From: an uncultured Lachnospiraceae bacterium
GTDB lineage: Bacteria > Bacillota > Clostridia > Lachnospirales > Lachnospiraceae
Direction of reading: 5' to 3'
DNA: 64,000 nt
NCBI GenBank assembly: GCA_910584685.1
Contig: CAJUAO010000007.1
Coordinates: forward strand, 1 to 64,000
Part shown: piece by piece, positions 41,425-50,874 of the stretch
How positions within the stretch are numbered: position 1 is the first letter of the stretch
Layout of the letters: the number at the start of each line of letters is the position of its first letter
The notes under the pieces: model-generated
Told to the model about the DNA's origin: nothing
The model's input: only the letters and a program-made list of their open reading frames with translations
Databases searched by the model: none
Position numbers and translations under genes: made by a program

Positions 41425-42529
41425 TTTATTTGCAGGATGCGGTGGCTTATCCCTTGGCTTTATCCAAGCAGGATTCAGCGTGGAAAAGGCGGTAGAGTAT
41501 GACCCCGTTATAGCGGACACATATCAGCGTAACCATCCAGAAGTTGATGTGATTGTTGATGACATAAAAAATATAGACACATCTGATATGTTTGCAGGAA
41601 CGACGGCAGATGTCATTATAGGAGGACCACCTTGCCAAGGTTTTTCTATGGCAGGTGCGAGAATTAGACAGGGATTTATTGACGACCCTCGAAATTACCT
41701 TTTCAAGCACTACTTTAATGTTGTAAAAGCGGTTAGGCCTAAAGTTTTCGTTATGGAAAATGTAAAAGGCATATCTACTATGCAGGGTGGGAAAATTTTT
41801 GAAGAAATCAAAAGAATTTTTCAGGACCCCGAAGCACTTAATGGAAAACCATACCGTATATACCACAGGGTAATCAACGCTGCAGATTTTGGAGTACCCC
41901 AACGAAGAGAAAGAATGATTATTATAGGGACTCTTGTGGACGAAGCGGACATTGATACCTTATGGGAAAAAACTTTAAACGAGATAAAAAGCGAGTACCC
42001 TACCTATTTTGATGAGGTAACGGTTCTGGATGCGATAGGAAATCTTTCGATGACAAGCGAAGATGGAGTGATTGATAATCCATTACCGGAAACTGATTAT
42101 GAAAAGTATTTGTCCTGCGATGCAAAAACGCTTACAAACCATTCACGGTCACGCCATTCAAAGGTTGCAGTGGAAAGAATGAGTAAAATAAAAAACGGAG
42201 AAAATTATACGGCTCTGAATGAACAGATTAATTCTGTTCATAGTGGTTCGTATGGTAGACTTTGTTGGAACGAGCAGGCGTCGACAATCACCACAAGATT
42301 TGACACTCCTGCAGGAGGTCGATTTATCCATCCAGATGAAGACCGTACATTAACACCGAGAGAGGCGGCGCGAATTCAAAGTTTCCCTGATAGTTATGTT
42401 TTTTATGGAGATAAGCGTTCGATAAGTCGTCAGATTGGTAATGCTGTTCCGCCGAAAGTATCGTACTTTCTTGCAAGATTGGTAAGGAACATATTTGATG
42501 TAGAAAATAGCGACAACATTGGAGATTGA
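41411..42529 (+). CDS. C5-cytosine DNA methyltransferase
   Basis: 372 residues from ATG 41411 (GGAGG 41396-41400), overlapping the adenine methylase by 14 bases. All key motifs are present: I IIDLFAGCGGLSLGF, IV GGPPCQGFSMAG with the catalytic Cys, VI VFVMENVKG, VIII VPQRRERMIIIG, IX/X TPREAARIQSFPDSYVF and QIGNAVPP. The variable region between VIII and IX sets specificity. A cytosine methylase beside an adenine methylase in one operon suggests different bases, or the two strands of an asymmetric site, are modified. Confidence 0.95.
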   Translation: MKIIDLFAGCGGLSLGFIQAGFSVEKAVEYDPVIADTYQRNHPEVDVIVDDIKNIDTSDMFAGTTADVIIGGPPCQGFSMAGARIRQGFIDDPRNYLFKHYFNVVKAVRPKVFVMENVKGISTMQGGKIFEEIKRIFQDPEALNGKPYRIYHRVINAADFGVPQRRERMIIIGTLVDEADIDTLWEKTLNEIKSEYPTYFDEVTVLDAIGNLSMTSEDGVIDNPLPETDYEKYLSCDAKTLTNHSRSRHSKVAVERMSKIKNGENYTALNEQINSVHSGSYGRLCWNEQASTITTRFDTPAGGRFIHPDEDRTLTPREAARIQSFPDSYVFYGDKRSISRQIGNAVPPKVSYFLARLVRNIFDVENSDNIGD

Positions 42530-42534
42530 TTTAT

Positions 42535-45477
42535 ATGAAGAACTTATTGTTCACAGGTAATCCAGCGACTGGTAAGACTTTTCTTGCCAGGGCTGCTGCG
42601 TACTACCTGTGCTATGAAAAATTAAATATAGATACCCTCCAATCAAAGGACATCTATAAGGATTTGGATAAAATTGAGGATTTCATTTGCAGTGATAGAT
42701 GTGAGTTTATTCAAGTTCATCCGAGCATGACCTATGAGGACATTGTATACGGGATTGATATTAAAGCAACCGGAACAATGACGGTCGATTATGTGGAAAA
42801 GAGAATAAAAAAACTGTGTGACAGAGCAGGAACCACGGAAGAACTTTATGCGGTAATATTTGACGATATTTCAAGAGTAGATGCCGGGGCGTTGCTTGGA
42901 AATTTGATTTATGCTATGGAGTTCAGAAATGAATCTGTTCCCCTTTCAGATGGTTCTACTTTATGCATCCCGGATAATGTCATCATAATTTTAACCGAGT
43001 GCAGAAATTTCCATGCAGGACACCTTGACTACGCATTGAGAAGAAGAATGGACTATGTTGCCGAACTGAAATCAGATCGGGATGTGCTTGAAAAATATTA
43101 TGATACCGTAAATGCAAATGCTGGGCGAATCATAATTGATATATTCGATAGCATAAAAGATTTTATTACTACGAATGCTGCTCCTGGAATCCTTGATGTT
43201 GCAGATAAGTATATGCCTGGGCATGGTATGTTCATGGTAGAACGCACGGGAACTGCTTATTTTGTACTGGATAAATTTAAGCAAAAAATGATGTATCAGA
43301 TTTTCCCGTTCATCAATAATCTTTCATCCTTGGGGATTTTACGCGGGAATATCGAGGTATATGAGAAGGCACTTGAATCCAAGCTTAATACGGGAATATC
43401 CGGCTTGAATCGTATATCTGACATTCGCAAGGTTATGGTTAATTCAGGTGAGCGTGTTGAACCATATTCGTTGGAAGATACCATAAGTTACTATGAAACC
43501 GAGATTATCTCTAACCGTTGTTCCGATTATAAAGGTCTTTTGGAGAGTGTTATAGATGCGATTGTGTTGAATGGTGTTTTTCCGTGTGATATCGCAACCG
43601 ATTCATTGTTATTCAACATTGAGGTTGCATCTGTTCCGAGTAAATCTGTTCCGGTAGCATACGCCTCATATTTGGTAAAAATGAATGATGCACCAAGTTT
43701 TTACTATGAGACGGCAGTCAAGGGCAAAGACAGGAGAAATCCTCATGCGTATTATTCAACTCGCCCCGGAAATGTAGGAAGATGGGCAGAACGCACAGAT
43801 GTAGCAGCCTATGAAATTTCATACACAGACGGTTCTCCGAGCGATACATACCTTCCTTTGAACGGTTTGCGACTGCATACCTTTACAGTCAACAATGTTT
43901 GCAAGGATAATAACCCTGCAGAAATCTATGGTGCCGTATACAGATTGTTGCTATATTATTTGAAACTTTATGAGATGAATATTTCCTTAGTTAAAGGTCA
44001 CAGCGAAGTATATGGTGACTTGAATGCATTAATACATTTGGAAATAAAGTATCTCGAAGCTTTACACGCAGAATTAAGGAATGTTACTGCATCAACACAA
44101 ACCGAACGAGAAAAAGCGCGAATTGATTATTTCGGTACAAAAATGAGAAATTTGCGTACATTATGGACTCAGTGTGGAACTCAAATTCGAGTTGATAAAG
44201 AAAAATTCGATGCTTTAGTTCTGGGCGTATCAGCGTTCAGTATTGACGCATATGAGGATATTTTCAATGTAACGAATGATACGGAAAAAATCATAGAGAT
44301 AAAAGGAGTTGTAAAAATGACTGATTTAAAAGATTATCAACAAATTATGGAGAATATTGGTGTCCGTCAGATGGTATTCCAAGGTCCTCCTGGCACTTCA
44401 AAAACTTTTGAAAGCAAGAAATTTGTGCTAAAACAATTAAATCCGGAATCCGATGCATTGGCAGCTCGTTTTGTTAGCCAGGAAACTATTTCTGCTGCAT
44501 TGGATGAATATAAACTGAACGAAAGTGATTATGCCGACCCTTCGTCCTCTTCCAAGTTATTGACTGGTGGATGGGATTTGGTTCAGTTTCATCCGTCATA
44601 CGGTTACGAAGATTTTATCCGAGGCATTGAAGTAAAAGCTGATGGAGGTCTCCCTTCCTACAATAGCGTAAACAGAATTTTGGGTAAAATTGCTGAGTTT
44701 GCTAAAATTGCAGAAAAAGCTAATCCTGATGAACCTCCGAAATTTTACCTTGTCATTGATGAGATAAACAGAGCTAATATTGCCACTGTTTTTGGTGAGT
44801 TGATTTATGGTTTGGAATATCGTGATAGCAAAGTTTCTACTCCTTATGAAGTAGAAGACAAAGTAAGCACTCCAGTATCAAGAACAAAGGATATTGTTCT
44901 TGGAAAGAATCTGTTTATTCTCGGCACCATGAATACTGCTGACAAATCTATTGACTCGATTGATTATGCTATCCGCAGACGTTTTCTTTTTGTTGATAGC
45001 CCGGCAGACAGAAATGTAGTTATTAACTGTTATCAGAACGCCTCTGAAAACGACGATGAGAATTCTATCGAATTATTGGTATTCGATGCAGTACAGGCTA
45101 TATTTGATAACGAAAGCTACTTCAATGATGAGTATCAGAAAAGCGATGTGCGCCTTGGACATACATATTTCCTTCGTAAGCGCAAAGAGGGTTATGAAGA
45201 AGATTTTGTGGAACGTTTCGTTTTTCAGATTATTCCTATCCTCAGAGAATATGTGAAAGATGGCATCTTGGATACCATTGAGGATTTGATAGCAATTGAA
45301 CACACTCCTTCTGAAATTAGAGACACCACTGACCGCAGTGAGAGAGTACGTTTCATCAGTGATAATATCATGTTGTATGCGAAGGAATTCGGAAACATGA
45401 CTCGTGCAGGAAAGCGTATTGACAATGAATATGTTGGAACTTTTGTTGAAGAAGTGAGGACGAAGATAGGATATTAA
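42535..45477 (+). CDS. McrB-like protein with two AAA+ motors
   Basis: 980 residues from ATG 42535 (GGAG 42519-42522). First AAA+ module: Walker A GNPATGKT (8-15), Walker B VIFDDISRVDAGALLGNLIYAME, and RRRMDYV near 169. A middle region of 300 residues contains TYLPLNGLRLHTFTV. The second AAA+ module has Walker A GPPGTSKT (near 618), Walker B YLVIDEINRANIATVFGELIYGLEYRD and the McrB hallmark LGTMNTADKS followed by AIRRRF. E. coli McrB has one AAA+ domain, so this is a duplication or fusion. It should pair with the McrC-like protein 16 bp downstream as the translocating restriction component. Confidence 0.88.
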   Translation: MKNLLFTGNPATGKTFLARAAAYYLCYEKLNIDTLQSKDIYKDLDKIEDFICSDRCEFIQVHPSMTYEDIVYGIDIKATGTMTVDYVEKRIKKLCDRAGTTEELYAVIFDDISRVDAGALLGNLIYAMEFRNESVPLSDGSTLCIPDNVIIILTECRNFHAGHLDYALRRRMDYVAELKSDRDVLEKYYDTVNANAGRIIIDIFDSIKDFITTNAAPGILDVADKYMPGHGMFMVERTGTAYFVLDKFKQKMMYQIFPFINNLSSLGILRGNIEVYEKALESKLNTGISGLNRISDIRKVMVNSGERVEPYSLEDTISYYETEIISNRCSDYKGLLESVIDAIVLNGVFPCDIATDSLLFNIEVASVPSKSVPVAYASYLVKMNDAPSFYYETAVKGKDRRNPHAYYSTRPGNVGRWAERTDVAAYEISYTDGSPSDTYLPLNGLRLHTFTVNNVCKDNNPAEIYGAVYRLLLYYLKLYEMNISLVKGHSEVYGDLNALIHLEIKYLEALHAELRNVTASTQTEREKARIDYFGTKMRNLRTLWTQCGTQIRVDKEKFDALVLGVSAFSIDAYEDIFNVTNDTEKIIEIKGVVKMTDLKDYQQIMENIGVRQMVFQGPPGTSKTFESKKFVLKQLNPESDALAARFVSQETISAALDEYKLNESDYADPSSSSKLLTGGWDLVQFHPSYGYEDFIRGIEVKADGGLPSYNSVNRILGKIAEFAKIAEKANPDEPPKFYLVIDEINRANIATVFGELIYGLEYRDSKVSTPYEVEDKVSTPVSRTKDIVLGKNLFILGTMNTADKSIDSIDYAIRRRFLFVDSPADRNVVINCYQNASENDDENSIELLVFDAVQAIFDNESYFNDEYQKSDVRLGHTYFLRKRKEGYEEDFVERFVFQIIPILREYVKDGILDTIEDLIAIEHTPSEIRDTTDRSERVRFISDNIMLYAKEFGNMTRAGKRIDNEYVGTFVEEVRTKIGY
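44301..44319 (+). promoter_or_regulatory. internal ribosome site and start inside the McrB-like gene
   Basis: AAAAGGAG (44301-44308) stands 8 bases before an in-frame ATG (44317). Initiation there would give a 386-residue protein consisting solely of the second, canonical McrB AAA+ module. E. coli mcrB is known to make a shorter product from an internal start. Confidence 0.6.
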
Positions 45478-45493
45478 TTAGGAAGGTGATGTT

Positions 45494-46849
45494 ATGGCAC
45501 GAGATGTAATAATACACCAAATAAATGACTGGTCTGTACTGAATAGCAGAGATGAGGTATGGTCTAAAGTTGACCTGTCGACTCCAGAACTTAACTTTGG
45601 CATTCATAAATTTCAAGGTCGACTTTGGAGCAGCGGTTATGTCGGCGTTGGAAGGCTTTATGATAAGAATGGACGCTATCTACAATCATCCGGCAAAGAA
45701 CACATCGTTGTAGTAAACTCGCAGTATGGTATGGAACCTTGGCATATGCTTGAGACCGTGATGACTGATGATGAATACGATGATTATATTGCTGAAATGG
45801 ATGCGGATGGGAGGTCTTTGTTCCAAGTGTTCTATGACCAGCCTCTTATTAAGCTTTCTCAAGACATAGAACAAGATGGAGAACTTTTATACGCATTAAG
45901 TTTTGTTTCGTCCTGTTATGGTTTGTGCAAAAAGGGTTTGAAAAAAACAATGTTCCATCAAGAAGAAAATTATTCTTCAAAGGTCAGAGGGAAAATTGAA
46001 ATCCAAAAAAATATACGCATGAACACTTGTAAGGGAAGAAATGACAGGTTCTATTGTAAATATATTGATTTCACCGAAGACAATATCGAGAATAGGATTT
46101 TAAAGGCTACTTTGATAAAATGCAAGGAAATTATAGGTAGACGTTTTCCTGCTACATCAGAAGTGTCAAAACGAGTGGCTTACTGCATGAACTCATTCCG
46201 ACGGGTTAAGACCGTTCGTATCAAGACCAGTGATTTTAATGGTGCGGATGCATCAGGGCTGTATATGTATTACAAACCTTTGCTGCAACAGGCAAGATGC
46301 ATATATGGTCAAAAATACTACGCTTATAAAACCGAAGAAGGTCAATCGATTGCGAAAAGTGTTTTTACAATCCCATATATGATTAATATGGAGGCTTTGT
46401 TTGAGTTTTATACTCGTATTGTTCTTAAGAGAGCAATTGACTCAAATAAATATTCGTTAGACCGCTATTCGAAAAGACTTTTTATTCAAAAGGGAGTTAC
46501 AGACATTTCAGAAGTTGAACGAGGCATACATTTGATGCCGTATTGTATTCCTGACATTATTATTCGTGATAATGACACGCAGAATCCAGTTGCTGTTATA
46601 GATGCAAAATACAAGCCGAATACCAGAAGCGCCAGAGCAGATACACATCAGCTACTTTCATATGTACTTCTAACAGGTGTAAAGAAATGTGGTTTTGCAT
46701 TTCCAGGTGCAGAAAGTAAAGCAAAGATTATGCGTTCAACAGAAACATCGGCACTTCCTTTAGCAGTTGATTCGATTGATTATTACGAATTGATTTTTGG
46801 TAATGATTCCGACAATGTGGCTGAAGCATTGCGGCCAATACTACCATGA
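45494..46849 (+). CDS. McrC-like restriction nuclease subunit
   Basis: 451 residues. The N-terminal half is the McrC adapter fold (LNFGIHKFQGRLWSSGYVGVGRLYD, VVVNSQYGMEPW). The C-terminal half carries a PD-(D/E)xK nuclease: PDIIIRDND (about 352) and AVIDAKYKPN (about 369), with QLLSYVLLTGVKKCGFAFPG typical of McrC family ends. It should be assembled on the McrB-like ATPase and cut DNA. AGGAAGGTGA ribosome site upstream. Confidence 0.88.
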   Translation: MARDVIIHQINDWSVLNSRDEVWSKVDLSTPELNFGIHKFQGRLWSSGYVGVGRLYDKNGRYLQSSGKEHIVVVNSQYGMEPWHMLETVMTDDEYDDYIAEMDADGRSLFQVFYDQPLIKLSQDIEQDGELLYALSFVSSCYGLCKKGLKKTMFHQEENYSSKVRGKIEIQKNIRMNTCKGRNDRFYCKYIDFTEDNIENRILKATLIKCKEIIGRRFPATSEVSKRVAYCMNSFRRVKTVRIKTSDFNGADASGLYMYYKPLLQQARCIYGQKYYAYKTEEGQSIAKSVFTIPYMINMEALFEFYTRIVLKRAIDSNKYSLDRYSKRLFIQKGVTDISEVERGIHLMPYCIPDIIIRDNDTQNPVAVIDAKYKPNTRSARADTHQLLSYVLLTGVKKCGFAFPGAESKAKIMRSTETSALPLAVDSIDYYELIFGNDSDNVAEALRPILP

Positions 46850-46860
46850 GAGGAATTGTG

Positions 46861-47043
46861 ATGAAATACTATACTGTATATCGTGAAGATACCGAAGAGA
46901 TAATTGCGTTTGGTAATGCCGTTCAGTGTGCAGAGATTCTTGGTCTAAAGGATGCACGGCAGTTTCATGCCTTTGTTTCAAAAACTCGCTCTGGATTGAG
47001 AAAACGATATAAAGTGGTAATAGAGGAAGATGACGAGGAATGA
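46861..47043 (+). CDS. small protein of the restriction operon
   Basis: 60 residues from ATG 46861 (AGAGGA upstream), 11 bp after mcrC. Sequence MKYYTVYREDTEEIIAFGNAVQCAEILGLKD then ARQFHAFVSKTRSGLRKRYKVVI looks like a compact HTH/NUMOD1-type DNA-binding fold. This is an impression only. Confidence 0.6.
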   Translation: MKYYTVYREDTEEIIAFGNAVQCAEILGLKDARQFHAFVSKTRSGLRKRYKVVIEEDDEE

Positions 47044-47085
47044 AAAAGGTCGTTTAAAGTGAGAACCTTTTAAGGAGGGTAGATT

Positions 47086-48975
47086 ATGGCAGCAGCAGCA
47101 CATCGTTCATTTGCTGAATATGTAAAAAAGAGATTTGATAATAATTTCTGGGCGGCTGCCGAAAGCTACCTGGAGGCAAACCTTGATTCCTTGGGCATAG
47201 AATTAAGAAGAATCCATCGTGCCGGAGAGACAGAGATTTCAGATGTCAAGGTTGAACACGTGTGGGTTGAAGACAAACCAGGCATGGAGATACATTTCGA
47301 TGTTGCAGTATCTATTTGGTTTGAAACTCACGAGGGAGATTACCATTACGACGATTATGATGAAAATATCGTGTGGATGATGGCTCATTGCCGTGGTGAT
47401 CTGGATAAGAACCTGGATGATTTTGAAATCCTGCGGGTATCAAAATACAACGGCAAAAGCCGTGTGAAAGACCCGATGGATGATTCCTTAGTTCCTGTTA
47501 TGAACAAGAATGAACTGGATGAAATCGCAGAGCAATTTCTCCGGACACATTATAAAAAAGCTCTGTTGGAGCCGACATGGATTGACCCAATAGAACTTGC
47601 AAACGGTATGGGATTAACTGTTCGTTATGAGCATATAACCCAAGATGGGTCGGTTTTTGGTAGAAGCTATTTTTGTGATTGTCAGACTGATTTATATAAT
47701 CCGCAGACTGATGAGGTATATCAGGAACTTATCCCTGCGGGGACAGTTCTTGTTGATAAGAAGACGGCATTTTTGTCAGTCTTGGGAAGTGTTCATAACA
47801 CTATCGTCCATGAATGTGTCCATTGGGATAAGCACAAAAAAGCCTTCGCTCTTGTAAGGTTATATGATAATAGCCTATCAAATATCGGTTGCAAGGTAGT
47901 TGGCGGAATTGCCGGAAACCGCCGTGATGCGGTTGATTGGATGGAGTGGCAAGCAAATGCATTGGCTCCACGTATCCAAATGCCGATGTCGATGTTTAAG
48001 AAGAAGGTTGAACAGCTTATTAGTAAGTATCGTAGAGAAATGAAGCTCTATGATATGATTGATATTATTGAGCCTATCATAGATGAGTTGGTTATGACCT
48101 TCGGAGTGTCAAGGCTTGCAGCAAAAATCCGAATGATGGATGCCGGATATGAAGAGGCATCTGGAGCTTTTATTTATGTGGATAACCATTACGTAAAACC
48201 ACATAAGGCGCCGAAGGGTTATCTTTCAAAAAACCAGACTTTTTCTATTTCAGCAAGAGACGCCATCGTTGAATCTAAATTCAATCCGGAATTAGCAGCT
48301 GCTTTGGCAGACAACGAATATGTTTTTGTTGATTCTCATTTTGTACTTAATGCTCCACTTTATTTGGAAACGGATGAACTTGGAGATTTGGCACTCACCC
48401 ATTATGCAAGAAATCATATGGATGAATGCTGTTTGGTGTTTGAACTTAAAATCAAGACATCTGTCACAGAACATTACCATACCGAATGTTTCCTTAATAG
48501 AGACAAATCATCTGATATTACCTTTGAGGCACATTATTCTGAAAAGAATAAGGGTGCAAAAAATCAGGTGCAGATGATAAAGGATTATAATGCCGATGTG
48601 CTTTCAATCGCAAAAAAACTTCCTATGAATTTTTCGGGTTCATTGGATGCCCTTATAGGATGGGCAGAAATGACAGAAGAAGAATTGGCTGAAGCGGCAG
48701 ATATGAGTGAAAAAACAATTCAGCGATTAAGAAATACAGAGCCAGATAATGTTACCATTGAAACAGTAATACAGCTATGCATTGGTATGAAATTGCCACC
48801 TGTTTTAAGTGCGTGTCTATTAAAGGCATCCGGTAAAAGCTTTATGATGACAGAACAGCATATCATGTACCAATTTTTGCTAAATTCCTGTTACCATATG
48901 TCGATTTTCGATTGCAATGAAATGCTAACGGCTCAAGGATTGAAACCATTAGGAAGGCAGAATAGGGTTTCATAA
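47086..48975 (+). CDS. ImmA/IrrE-type metallopeptidase with C-terminal HTH
   Basis: 629 residues, AAGGAGG before the ATG. After 200 residues of acidic N-terminal sequence comes the ImmA/IrrE module: EQFLRTHYKKALLEPTWIDPIELANGMGLTVRYEHI, then zinc motif HECVH (SVHNTIVHECVHWDKHKK). Near residues 520-575 is an XRE-like HTH (WAEMTEEELAEAADMSEKTIQRLRN). Such proteins cleave repressors or antitoxins on DNA damage or phage signals. It follows the McrBC-like genes, so could derepress or gate the system; the linkage is inferred. Confidence 0.82.
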   Translation: MAAAAHRSFAEYVKKRFDNNFWAAAESYLEANLDSLGIELRRIHRAGETEISDVKVEHVWVEDKPGMEIHFDVAVSIWFETHEGDYHYDDYDENIVWMMAHCRGDLDKNLDDFEILRVSKYNGKSRVKDPMDDSLVPVMNKNELDEIAEQFLRTHYKKALLEPTWIDPIELANGMGLTVRYEHITQDGSVFGRSYFCDCQTDLYNPQTDEVYQELIPAGTVLVDKKTAFLSVLGSVHNTIVHECVHWDKHKKAFALVRLYDNSLSNIGCKVVGGIAGNRRDAVDWMEWQANALAPRIQMPMSMFKKKVEQLISKYRREMKLYDMIDIIEPIIDELVMTFGVSRLAAKIRMMDAGYEEASGAFIYVDNHYVKPHKAPKGYLSKNQTFSISARDAIVESKFNPELAAALADNEYVFVDSHFVLNAPLYLETDELGDLALTHYARNHMDECCLVFELKIKTSVTEHYHTECFLNRDKSSDITFEAHYSEKNKGAKNQVQMIKDYNADVLSIAKKLPMNFSGSLDALIGWAEMTEEELAEAADMSEKTIQRLRNTEPDNVTIETVIQLCIGMKLPPVLSACLLKASGKSFMMTEQHIMYQFLLNSCYHMSIFDCNEMLTAQGLKPLGRQNRVS

Positions 48976-48999
48976 ACTTTTTCAAAAAAATTTTCTTGT

Positions 49000-49030
49000 A
49001 GCCGGACATCCAATGTCCGGCTGCGTTTTT
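49000..49030 (+). terminator. perfect hairpin with T-run before the 588-residue gene
   Basis: AGCCGGACAT-CCA-ATGTCCGGCT, then GCGTTTTT. The first 19 bases from 49001 recur at 50929-50947. Confidence 0.7.
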
Positions 49031-49045
49031 ATAGTGAGGTGTGAA

Positions 49046-50812
49046 ATGGGAAAGTTTGATGTAGATAAAAAATATATTGAAGGATGTTCTGTTTCATGGC
49101 ACTCTTTGTACATGGATTTGGTGGATGAGTTTGAAAACTCACATCCGGGCAAATTCATCGATGAGGATACAATTCGGGATAAGTTTACTAACAAGGATGG
49201 ATCGGGGCTGGTGGATAAGTTGAAATCCGTATTGGATTTTGACATAGACGGTATTGCTGGCGTAGATGCAACAGAACGATTCGATATGTTCAAAATTCTA
49301 AAACTGTTGTTTTATATTGAAAAGTACGGAGACCCAAAGACAAAGGTTGTTTCTGATAATTACAGAGTTCAAATTACGGATATTTTGGCAAAACCCCGAC
49401 TTTCAAATGTTTCAAGTGAGTATACACCTCACAGCATATATGGGGAATATTTTGAACAATTGTATTTGGACATCAGAAAGATGGTAAATGATGCAGAGGA
49501 ACGAGAACGTCGACTGCAACAGATAAATGAATATTGGGAGTATATTACAGACAAGGTTTTTGATTATGTCATCAATGATAGGGCTATGGAACAACCAGAA
49601 GAAGCACTTAAGGAATTGGAGAGAATAAATTGGTTTTTGAAGGAAAAGGTATTGGATAAACTTAAAAACCACGATGTTATTCATTTATCTAAACCGGAAA
49701 GGGTTATGCCCGCCTTCTTTAACCTATTGGCGTGCCATAGGTTATTATGCAATGAACATGATAGAATCCGCATTAACTATGAAATAGGGCTTACGGCTCC
49801 GCCAGACAGCGAGTATGTTGAACTATTCAAAAAATATGAAAAGTGTGAAGTAAAATGGGAGTTTTTATCTTTAATCAAAGAGCGTTTACGAGATAAGAAT
49901 GATGACTTGGGTGCGGAACTTACCTTGTTTTTAATATCTTATGGCAAAAACATTGAGGATGATGATATTAAGCATTATTTATACGCTATAGATAAATCAA
50001 AAATTGTAGCATCGTGGATAGAAAAATATAAAGGTGCTGATTTTAGTAGCGGTATTTTCTTGGATATGCTCGTTATAATTATGCAGGAAATCATTGATAA
50101 CAAAAAGAATGGTGATAAAATTTCTAACGATTATTATGGTTATAATAATAAGTACCGTTCCTTGATGACGGCATTAAAGAAACCTGAAGAGGCGGATGCT
50201 GTAGTACTGCAAGCATGGATTAAAAAGTTAGAGAATCGTACCGCTATCAATTACGGGTCCTATGATTTAATTCAAAAGAAGCGAGAAATTGAGACTACAA
50301 TATACGAGATAAAGAGCATCATATATTCATATAGGAATCTGGATGACTTAGAATTTGTTAATTCGGTCATATGTCATTTTGTTGCTCGTGCTATAACGAG
50401 CAGGGATTTGGCAATGAATATAGGGTGTCGTTTTGCTGAAAAAGTAATTCATAATCTAAATGGTGAATTAAAAAACACCATGAAATTTCATATGTGGTCA
50501 GAAGGCATTAATGTTCTGGATATGTTCCGAGAATTTCTCGTAGATAGAAGAGACATTGAGGATTGTGTTGCTGAAGAGGTTGCAAGGCAAATTAATGAAT
50601 TCTACGAGGATGATAATTTTGTCGGTAGAGGTATGAGAGTTGATTTTGAAGTGTATGTTAGTGAAAAATATTGCAGGGATTTTCTGTTAATATATTACAT
50701 TGATAAAAACACCGATACACTGACTTATAAACAGTTCTATGAGGTTTGTTCAGATGCGGATGCCGAAAGAATGAAATCCTTAGGATTGGAGCAATTTGTT
50801 AAAACAGAATAA
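49046..50812 (+). CDS. unknown 588-residue protein
   Basis: From ATG 49046 with GAGGTG at 49036-49041. Highly charged, largely helical, no signal peptide, membrane helix, Walker or nuclease motif. A likely coiled-coil stretch is DIRKMVNDAEERERRLQQINEYWEYI. The base composition is AT-richer than the phage genes that follow, closer to the restriction operon. A 19-bp direct repeat flanks the gene, so it may be a separate insertion cassette. Given its place between defence genes, a defence role is possible but not shown. Confidence 0.7.
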   Translation: MGKFDVDKKYIEGCSVSWHSLYMDLVDEFENSHPGKFIDEDTIRDKFTNKDGSGLVDKLKSVLDFDIDGIAGVDATERFDMFKILKLLFYIEKYGDPKTKVVSDNYRVQITDILAKPRLSNVSSEYTPHSIYGEYFEQLYLDIRKMVNDAEERERRLQQINEYWEYITDKVFDYVINDRAMEQPEEALKELERINWFLKEKVLDKLKNHDVIHLSKPERVMPAFFNLLACHRLLCNEHDRIRINYEIGLTAPPDSEYVELFKKYEKCEVKWEFLSLIKERLRDKNDDLGAELTLFLISYGKNIEDDDIKHYLYAIDKSKIVASWIEKYKGADFSSGIFLDMLVIIMQEIIDNKKNGDKISNDYYGYNNKYRSLMTALKKPEEADAVVLQAWIKKLENRTAINYGSYDLIQKKREIETTIYEIKSIIYSYRNLDDLEFVNSVICHFVARAITSRDLAMNIGCRFAEKVIHNLNGELKNTMKFHMWSEGINVLDMFREFLVDRRDIEDCVAEEVARQINEFYEDDNFVGRGMRVDFEVYVSEKYCRDFLLIYYIDKNTDTLTYKQFYEVCSDADAERMKSLGLEQFVKTE

Positions 50813-50874
50813 ATTTTTTAAGACGGGTTACTCAATGCAAGGGTAAGCCTGTATCAACTAAAATTGAGTCATGA

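Noticed and set aside
39751..46849. BREX or type I restriction system
   Set aside because: No PglZ, BrxL, HsdR or HsdS-like genes are present; the nuclease pair is McrB/McrC-like and the methylases are of type II form.
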